Shown piece after piece: positions 57,059-64,000 of a stretch of DNA of 64,000 bases (its first letter is position 1; the number at the start of each line of letters is the position of its first letter). The stretch is from assembly GCF_020509005.1 (NCBI RefSeq), contig NC_063013.1:1240001-1304000 (forward strand), given 5' to 3'. Position numbers and translations under genes: made by a program. The notes below the pieces were generated by a model that was not told the origin of the DNA, ran no database searches, and saw nothing but the letters and a program-made list of their open reading frames with translations. The DNA is from Fulvia fulva. Lineage: Eukaryota > Ascomycota > Dothideomycetes > Mycosphaerellales > Mycosphaerellaceae.

Positions 57059-59768
57059 ATGAACTCCTCATCTACCACGGAAGAAGACCAAAAGCATTTG
57101 CGAAGGATAGTCGATCTTCCGCCAACACCACCCGACTCGGACCATAGCGATGTTGAACGATCAGAGAGCCCATTGAGTGGAGAGCTCAGCAATCCTGATT
57201 TTCCTTTACCACCCTCCACGGAAGAACCGACTGCAGTGCTCGATCAGGACAAGAAGACTCCAGATGGTTGGCTGCCACGAGATCCAAGGTTAATACGTCT
57301 GACTGGTGTACACCCCTTTAACGTTGAGGCTCCCTTGTCAGATCTGTATGACCAAGGGTTCTTGACCAGCCCAGAGCTGTTCTATGTCCGGAACCATGGC
57401 GCCGTACCACAGGTCAAGGAGGAAGATATACCTGATTGGGAGTTCAGCGTAGAAGGCATGGTCGCCAACCCATTCACCCTGACTCTCCGGGAACTCATGG
57501 AGCAGTATGAGCAACATACTTACCCAGTCACGTTGGTATGCGCAGGCAACCGGAGGAAGGAACAGAATGTGGTGCGGAAGACGAAAGGCTTCTCGTGGGG
57601 CGCTGCTGGCGTGTCGACTGCTCTATTCACCGGTGTCATCATGGCCGATGTCATTCGCAAGGCCATGCCGAAAAGAGGTGCGAGATATGTCTGTATGGAG
57701 GGCGCAGACAAGTTACCGAACGGTTTCTACGGCACGTCTGTCAAATTGAACTGGGTTCTCGATGAGAACAGGGGTATGATGCTCGCTCATGGCATGAACG
57801 GCGAGCTGTTGCGACCTGATCACGGGAAGCCTCTCCGAGTAGTCATTCCAGGGCAGATCGGTGGTCGAAGCGTGAAATGGCTGAAGAAGCTCGTCGTCAC
57901 TGCCGAACCGAGCGATAACTGGTATCACATCTACGACAACAGGGTACTGCCCACCATGGTGTCGCCCGAGCAGTCAGCCAATGAGCCGAAATGGTGGATG
58001 GACGAACGCTACGCAATCTACGACCTGAGCACCAACTCTGCCATCGCGTATCCCGCCCATGAAGAGCAGCTTGGCCTAGTCGGCGCGCAACAAAACTATC
58101 GAGTCAAAGGATACGCATACGGTGGCGGTGGGCGACGAGTCACAAGAGTCGAGATTTCCATCGATAAGGGAAAGTCATGGCGTCTGGCGAATATTGATTA
58201 TGCCGAGGATCGTTACAGAGACGCAACTCCGCAGAAGCTGCTCGGCGGCACACTTGACTTTGGCTGGCGAGAGGCTTCATTCTGCTGGTGCTTTTGGAAC
58301 ATCGACGTTGCTGTCATTGAACTTGCAGATTCCAAGGACATCCTAGTCCGTGCCATGGATGAAAGCATGAACCTACAGCCACGAGACATGTACTGGAGCG
58401 TTCTTGGCATGATGAACAACCCTTGGTACCGTATCTCTATCAGCAAAGAGGGAGACTACCTCCGCTTTGAGCATCCAACACAACCGGCACTCATGCCTGG
58501 AGGATGGATGGAGAGGGTGAAAGCTGCAGGCGGCGACCTCAGCAACGGCTACTGGGGCGAGCAAATTGGTGGGGAGGACACAGACGCACCCATCGCAGAA
58601 GCTGCTGCAGAGGTGAAAATGACGAAGGACGATGTCAAGCTGAAGATTACCATTGACGACTTACGAAAGCATGACAACGAAGATGCGCCTTGGTTTGTGG
58701 TAAATGGTGAGGTCTACGATGGAACGGCGTTCCTGAAAGAGCATCCAGGTGGTGCTCAAAGCATTGTATCTTCGGCCGGTCTCGATAGTACTGACGAGTT
58801 CATGGCGATTCGTAAGCACAAGGTCATTCCTGAGCCTTTCGACTTACTGACATCCAGCAGATAGCGAGACGGCGAAAGCTATGATGCCATCCTACCACAT
58901 CGGCACCCTCGACGAAGAGGGACGAGCTGCTCTGACTGGCCAAGAGGTGCAACCAGACGAGAACGCTGAACCCACCGCAGCCTTCCTCGAGCCACGAGCC
59001 TGGAAGAAGGGCATTCTTCACTCAAAGAAACGAGTATCCTGGGACACACGAGTCTTTTCAGTTAAGCTCGATCACGACGCCCAAACACTCGGACTACCCA
59101 CGGGACAACACCTCATGATCCGCCTACGCGATCCAGTAACAAGGGAAGCCATCATCAGGAGCTACACACCCATCTCACAAACGACCAAGAAAGGCTACAT
59201 GGACATTCTCGTCAAGCTGTACTTTGACACAGACTCGAAGCCAGGCGGCAAAATGAGCAAAGCACTCGACGCCATTCCCGTCGGCCACTACATCGATTTC
59301 AAGGGACCGATAGGCAAATTCGAGTACCGTGGCAAAGGACGCTGTGCTGTCAACAACGTCGAGCGGAATATCAAGAAATTCTACATGATCTGCGGCGGTA
59401 GTGGCATCACGCCGATCTACCAGGTCTTCCGCGCTGTGATGCAGGATAAAGACGACCCTACACAATGTGTTGTGCTCGACGGCAACCGGTTGCTGGAAGA
59501 TATCTTGTGCAAGGCGGATCTGGACCAGTTTGCAGCTGAGAATGCCGACAGGTGCAAGTTGCTGTACACCTTGACGAAGGCTCCAGAGGGGTGGCAAGGC
59601 TTGCAGGGCCGGATTGCTGCGCCTCTCTTGAAGGAGCATGCCGATCGGAGTGTGCATGGAGATGGTGAGGCAATGGTACTGATCTGTGGGCCGGAGGCGT
59701 TGGAGAAGAGTTGCCACCAAGCATTGCTTGAGCTTGGGTGGAAAGATGACGAGCTGCTGTTTTTCTGA
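57059..59768 (+). CDS. niaD: Nitrate reductase [NAD(P)H]
   Basis: Reduces nitrate to nitrite in the cytosol, first step of nitrate assimilation. Exons 57059-58811 and 58861-59768 are joined over a 49-bp intron (GTAAGC, branch ttactgac, CAG), giving 886 aa. Domains: N-terminal molybdopterin (Mo-MPT) domain with the molybdenum ligand Cys161 in L-V-C-A-G-N-R-R; Mo-dimerisation domain to about 490; cytochrome b5 domain at about 535-605 with heme ligand His562 in E-H-P-G-G-A; and FAD/NAD(P)H reductase domain at about 620-886 with R-S-Y-T-P-I, G-G-S-G-I-T-P and the C-terminal C-G-P...F-F. The second heme ligand, His585 (A-I-H-S-E-T), is encoded by a codon split 1/2 across the intron. Without splicing the protein would stop after 601 residues and lack the reductase half. 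The gene looks functional. Confidence 0.95.
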
Positions 59769-61101
59769 GCTGCCACATGATCGTTCACGAGATGCGATCG
59801 ATGGGCACAAAATTTGCTGCTTAGCGTGGCGTCCGGAAGGTGTATTGAAAGCTAGAGGCACAGGCGGAGTCTTTCCATCAGGAACTAAAATTTGATCACA
59901 TAATGCATATGCATATTAAGACGTCCCAGAAATTCGCTCAACTCGCATCAAACATCTCCGGCCAGTGGTGACCGGCATCATCCCTATAGCTAACAGCGGT
60001 GAAGTATGCAACCCATAACATTGCCTATAGCGCTTTTGCGATATCTCCGCGCCGGCCACTGCTTTTGATCTTCATCGTCACCACGAAGCAGCTTCGCGTC
60101 ATCATCTGCAGGAAAGTGTTCACCACCAAACCTACCGTGTTGCCCCAATACCCGAAAAGCACTCCCAGACGGCTTCGCGGAGCAAGCATTGCTTGGCGAG
60201 GTCAAGTGCCCGACCGAACTTGCAGTGCGGTGGATCAGAGAGGTTAAAGTCGTGAGAGTCGTTGCTGATCTCGGCAGATAGTGCCATGGCAAGCTTCCAG
60301 TAAAGCATCGTGCCAAGTCTAGTGCGAGCTTGATCTTACGCTCGATCGCACTCGATACGACCGGATGCGCCGAAGGCAAAGCGCTTCAACATTGACAAAA
60401 GTGTCCCCTGCGGATGTCCACTACTACTGTGTTCACAATACTGACCGAGATGTCGCACACGGTGTTGTTCCATGCGATGAGAAGACGGTCCTTGCGTGAG
60501 CTGCGACTCCCCGTTCCAATGTGGCCGGTGTTCGACCATGATTCGCAACTCGATGCACTGTGCTTGGTTCTGGCACTGCGGACCACTGGCTGTCGTAGAT
60601 AAGGTATCGCAGTGAGTCTGTCTTCAGAGGTCCTTGAGTCTTCGTGTCTGCCTCCTCGATAGAACGTGCAGAGCGTATCACGAGAGTCTTGAAAGACCTG
60701 AGGATCTGTAGCAAGCGCTCAAACTGGTGGGTTGCAGTTTCGTAATCCGTAGATGGTATTGGAGGGCCTCAGCGTACGTCAGTCCGTGGGATCCAAACAG
60801 TGGTATTCACGGCCGCGATGTCCTGCTCGCACATCCCCGGACAGCAAACTTCGTTGAACAGCATGTGCATAATGTCAGTGTGGCAGAAATTTAGCTGTGC
60901 CTCGACGCATACAGATTGCATGGTGAGCTGGTGTTGCATTTCTTGATGGAGTGATGGAAGGAGCGACATGTGATATTGGAAAGATGGGCGTCGCAAGGGC
61001 GCTTGGGCCACACAATCCCTGTCGGCTGGAACGTGTCCATCCTGCGATTCAGGCAACATCATAAGTCACCACTTCTCCACCAACACAGACACGACAGCAA
61101 A
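59769..61101. other. Intergenic, possible degraded minus-strand relic
   Basis: 1333 bp between niaD and the Yip1-type gene. Minus-strand frames of about 90-130 codons occur at 59990-60379, 60433-60714 and 60769-61062, in different phases. None resembles a protein I know, and no splice pattern joins them convincingly. The right end must hold the promoter of the gene starting at 61102. Confidence 0.4.
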
Positions 61102-62137
61102 ATGTCAGGACGACAAGGCTACGACGTGGTGGTCGACGTGGACGCTGAGGTAGGGGATACGGGCAAATGCGACAGACAGCACGCACTGACGCGACAGCAG
61201 GGAGATCTCGGCCACACAGACCTAAACGACGACCTCGAATTCCACAACTCTAGTATGCAATAATGGGGACTGGATCTTGGTGATGATTTCGCTAAACAAT
61301 GCTACAGCTTTCGACAACAACAATGCGCGCAACAAGATCCCCGCCGATAGCCAAAATGCTTCTTTCCTCAACCCCTCGCGACAGCCTTCGTCTTCCTCGA
61401 AACGATACCTCTGGAGCATCGCCTTCTACCAGCAGTTCTTCGACGTAGACTCCATCCAGATCCTCCACCGATGTCGCAGCACACTATACCCGCGTCAGAA
61501 CTTCCTCGATGTAATGGAGGGCAATCCAGATCTTTACGGACCGTTCTGGATTGCGACAACAGTGGTGGTAATTCTCTTCCTCACAGGCACAATAAGTCAG
61601 TACCTGGCATACCAAGGGAAGGACCACTTCGCCTACGACTTCAGGCTGTTGAGTGGAGCGGCTGGTTTGGTGTACGGATACCTGATCTTTGTGCCGCTGG
61701 GACTGTGGGGAGTGCTGAAGTGGTTTGGAAGTGAGAGCTCGAATTTATTGGAGTGCTGGAGTCTCTACGGATATGCCAACTTGATCTGGATACCCGTTGC
61801 GCTTGTGAGCTGGAGCAACATCTCTGGTGAGCCAAGGTCGAACATCAAAGCCAGAAATGGACTATGCTAATGTGGGACAGCGCTCAACTACGCTTTCGTT
61901 GGAGTCGGGCTGGCATACTCGGGTCTCTTCCTGTTTAGGAATCTGTATCCTGTGGTTTCGGCTACGGATGCGAAGACCTCGAAAGCGCTACTAATTGCGG
62001 TGATCGCATTGCATGCAGGCTTTGCAATCGCTATCAAGGTGCTATTCTTTGCACACAACAGCCCGGCCGCGAAGAACAAGACCCCTGCGCCTGATTCTGG
62101 CGATGGCGATGCTGCTAGGATGCTCTTCAGATTTTGA
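61102..62137 (+). CDS. Yip1-domain Golgi membrane protein (YIPF1/2-like)
   Basis: Five-span membrane protein of the Yip1 family, involved in vesicle transport and Rab function at the Golgi. The best match by pattern is the YIPF1/YIPF2 (yeast Yip5) branch. My model has four exons, 61102-61149, 61201-61252, 61308-61826, 61881-62137, giving 291 aa; introns are 51, 55 and 54 bp, all GT...AG. Splicing produces a continuous start (M-S-G-R-Q-G-Y-D-V-V-V-D-V-D-A-E then G-D-L-G-H-T-D-L) and joins W-S-N-I-S to A-L-N-Y-A-F. Diagnostic features: F-Y-Q-Q-F-F-D-V-D, N-P-D-L-Y-G-P-F-W, then hydrophobic segments near 120-140, 155-180, 200-220, 230-250 and 258-278. The first two exons are too short for ORF-based detection and come from splice logic plus family resemblance. 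Confidence 0.85.
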
Positions 62138-62574
62138 CCTGGTGCCTAGTGCTTCAAGGTAGCTACGACATTGTATGCATGATCTTTTCGTGAGCATAGC
62201 CGCAACTGATTCCGCTGAAGCAAGCGCGTCGATCGACCATATCCCTGCATGCTTGCTAGAACCAGGCTCACGAAGCGACGCTTCGGCGAGTCAAGGCTCT
62301 GTATGGTCTCATGTTGGTTGTTTGCTAACACATGTTCCACAGCGCAAGCGCGCTCAATTTGGCACACTGTGCTTTCCGGCCCCAGGCATCGCTTACAACT
62401 CATAGATCTCGGCTAGGGCAAGATCAAACGCGGAAGCATACTGCGATGCGGCTGAGGGACCGGTATCAGACACGCGCGCACGATGTATTTCGCAGATGTC
62501 TGTGTGTATAACGGCCAGGCCCATTGCTTTCCAGCTGCTCAGCTCAGCATCGACACACATACATACCAGCAGCA
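62138..62574. other. Intergenic, promoter of the small membrane protein gene
   Basis: 437 bp. No gene, repeat or RNA recognised. Confidence 0.4.
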
Positions 62575-62964
62575 ATGGAGTTCGACGAGACATTCAAGTT
62601 CAGCGACAAAAAGTACGCACAGCGAGCCAGGGCCATGACACCCACAACACTATGGGAGCTGGAGCGATCAACTTTGACCTCCAAAGTCAAAGCGGGCACT
62701 GGAATCGGCGTCTCGACTTTGCTGTTACTCCCTACACTTGGCGTTTCTGGCGTAGGACTGGCATACAGCAGCCGTGCTGTCGACATCGCTCGCAGGAAAG
62801 TGAAGGCGGCCAAGGAAGAAATCAAGCGCCGCAATCTCCCTCCCTACGATAAGACCAAGCGAGACTACACTATACCGCTAGGCATGACTTTCGCAGTGGT
62901 ACCTGTTACTGGGGTCATCGATCTCTTCAGTCTCGGACTTGCTGGAGCAACTGAAGCCGTGTAA
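62575..62964 (+). CDS. Small membrane protein of unknown function, probable first exon
   Basis: 129 codons from ATG 62575 (a codon that starts the protein-like part) to TAA 62962-62964. Two hydrophobic segments, about 44-66 (G-I-G-V-S-T-L-L-L-L-P-T-L-G-V) and 98-125 (T-I-P-L-G-M-T-F-A-V-V-P-V-T-G-V), flank a basic charged helix (R-R-K-V-K-A-A-K-E-E-I-K-R-R). I do not recognise the family. The frame downstream of the TAA stays open and encodes a cysteine-rich domain without any ATG. An intron removing the TAA is therefore likely, and this ORF is probably the first part of a longer protein. Candidates are 62961-63005 (GTAAAC...CTAG, 45 bp) or 62959-63051 (GTGTAA...CAG, 93 bp); both keep the frame. 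Confidence 0.6.
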   Translation: MEFDETFKFSDKKYAQRARAMTPTTLWELERSTLTSKVKAGTGIGVSTLLLLPTLGVSGVGLAYSSRAVDIARRKVKAAKEEIKRRNLPPYDKTKRDYTIPLGMTFAVVPVTGVIDLFSLGLAGATEAV

Positions 62965-63005
62965 ACGACTGTTGAGGCCTGGGTACAGAAACATGCAACC
63001 GCTAG

Positions 63006-63381
63006 GAACAGAAGAGCTCGGCCGGGATTGGGACGCGCCGATAGCGATCAGGTGGACTATGCGCAACGGATTCCGCAGGACAGTGCGACGACCTTTGTGT
63101 TTTTGAGCAGGGAAGGGCAGCCTATCACGCAGCCAGTCCTTACAAAGTGCTGCGAACACTCTCAGCTGGCCAAGAGCACTCTGTGCCGATTCTGCGGCTG
63201 TGCGATTGATGCCAGCTTTCAGGCTTATTATCACTGCTGCGAATGTATCTCGGACAAAGGCTACAGCACCTGCGAGGTGTGTGTTGCTGGTCGTGGTTGT
63301 GGATGCCCTGGTCGAGAGAAGCATGTTTTGTTCCGACAGGGACTACTGTCGCCCATCGTTGACTATGGCAAGCTCGAATAA
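63006..63381 (+). CDS. ZZ-like cysteine-rich domain, probable second exon
   Basis: Open frame ending at TAG 63379-63381 and lacking an ATG. It encodes a cysteine-rich zinc-finger-like module: C-R-F-C-G-C, then Y-Y-H-C-C-E-C...C-E-V-C...G-C-G-C-P-G. The spacing Y-Y-H-C-C-x-C...C-x-x-C...G-x-x-C and a following His resemble the ZZ-like fingers found in many fungal proteins. It is in the same frame as the small membrane protein that ends at 62964 and most simply forms its C-terminal half after splicing, giving a protein of about 240-255 aa. Exact acceptor unknown (63006 or 63052). Confidence 0.5.
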
Positions 63382-64000
63382 GCTGACTCACTGGAGGATC
63401 TCGGCAACAATCTCAACGACACTTGCGCCGGCATATAATTTTGTAGCGACATTGGAATCTCCTCGCCGTGTCTGGCAGGATTTGATCGGAATGACCGATA
63501 GCTCCCCGGGCCTCGGAGGCTCTGCTCGACGAACAAGACCTTCACGCGATTGCCTCAGATCTTAGCGGGTTGTACAAGCATTTTGTTTTCCCGCGCGGCG
63601 GGAACCAATAGCGTCACGTCTAGACGTTCTGCATAACTTCGAGTGGATAGATGAGCCATTTCTGCACATCGAGCTTCTCGGCCATGATCAAAGATGTCGA
63701 GATGAAGACCACAAAGGAAGCAGGCTCGACCCGTGGTCGACTGAGCGTGATCAGGCTTCAAATAATACTAGAGGCTAAAGCGTACCGGCGTGGGAGACGA
63801 TAGCACGGGAGCCGGGACAAGATGAGTTCCAATTTGCCGACGATTTCATGCTTCCAGAGCACATGCCTCTCTTGGGTTAGGAATTCTCGCAATAGCAGCT
63901 GGGTGGTTTGAAGATGGGCTGAAGCAGCGCGTCGTGCATCGACCGACTGGCCAACAGAGCCGCAGGTGATGGTACTGAAGGTCTGCTCTGGCGTATAAGA
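63382..64000. other. Right end of window, no gene recognised
   Basis: Short frames only (for example 63555-63761, minus, 68 codons) with no protein-like character. Normal base composition. The next gene may begin beyond the window. Confidence 0.4.

Noticed and set aside
57059..59768. A premature TAG at 58862-58864 splitting niaD into two genes or making it a pseudogene.
   Set aside because: The TAG is removed by a 49-bp GTAAGC...CAG intron with a ctgac branch site. Splicing restores the b5 heme histidine and the continuous family sequence.
59990..61062. A multi-exon minus-strand gene made from the frames at 59990-60379, 60433-60714 and 60769-61062.
   Set aside because: No convincing splice signals join them and no family was recognised, so it is recorded only as a possible relic.

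Overview
The window is a stretch of a filamentous ascomycete chromosome. Short 45-70 bp introns with GT...CTAAC/CTGAC...AG signals, a divergent nitrate assimilation gene pair (niiA/niaD), an Mkt1-type XPG protein, a GDPase and Ty3/gypsy chromoviruses and Tad-type LINEs all point to Pezizomycotina. Dothideomycetes (Mycosphaerellales-like) is my best guess, by inference only.

Left half, 1 to about 30.7 kb: no intact gene. It is a nest of transposons saturated by repeat-induced point mutation (RIP). Long stretches have no CA and no TG dinucleotide while CG is abundant and TA is in great excess, so former CAG/CAA/TGG codons now read TAG/TAA. The layers can still be separated by their target-site duplications (TSDs). 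A gypsy relic (chromodomain end plus 3' LTR near 11.0 kb) lies beside two Tad-like LINEs (422-5543, +, 13-bp TSD; about 5934-10514, -). A pogo/Fot1-like DNA transposon (about 11826-30312) was split by a complete chromovirus (12872-30194, minus strand, two LTRs, TSD ttaag). That chromovirus was itself split by a second copy of each LINE family (17195-22341, -, 13-bp TSD; 24621-29601, +, about 15-bp TSD).

At about 30.66-30.74 kb the RIP signature stops within about 100 bp and normal euchromatin begins. A relic reading frame crosses this border, followed by a short transposase-like HTH ORF at 31147-31497.

Right half, 32.5-64 kb: compact gene-rich DNA. In order: a LIM-RhoGAP protein (Rga type, +), Golgi GDPase (Gda1 type, +), Mkt1 (+), a PPPDE-thioredoxin-PUL protein (+), a dual-specificity-phosphatase-like protein (-), palmitoyl-protein thioesterase (-), a Tos4/Plm2-like FHA protein (-), a membrane-anchored protein of the family often named 'pathway-specific nitrogen regulator' (-), nitrite reductase niiA (-), nitrate reductase niaD (+), a Yip1-domain protein (+), and a small membrane protein probably spliced to a ZZ-like cysteine-rich tail (+).

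The functional core is the niiA-niaD pair. They share a 1.1 kb divergent promoter with two matches to the NirA site CTCCGHGG and at least seven HGATAR (AreA/GATA-factor) sites, five of them within about 150 bp. Nitrate goes to nitrite (niaD) and then to ammonium (niiA). No nitrate transporter gene is in the window. Several gene models needed splice reconstruction: rga, mkt1, the FHA gene, niaD and the Yip1 gene. Those junctions are given in the entries.
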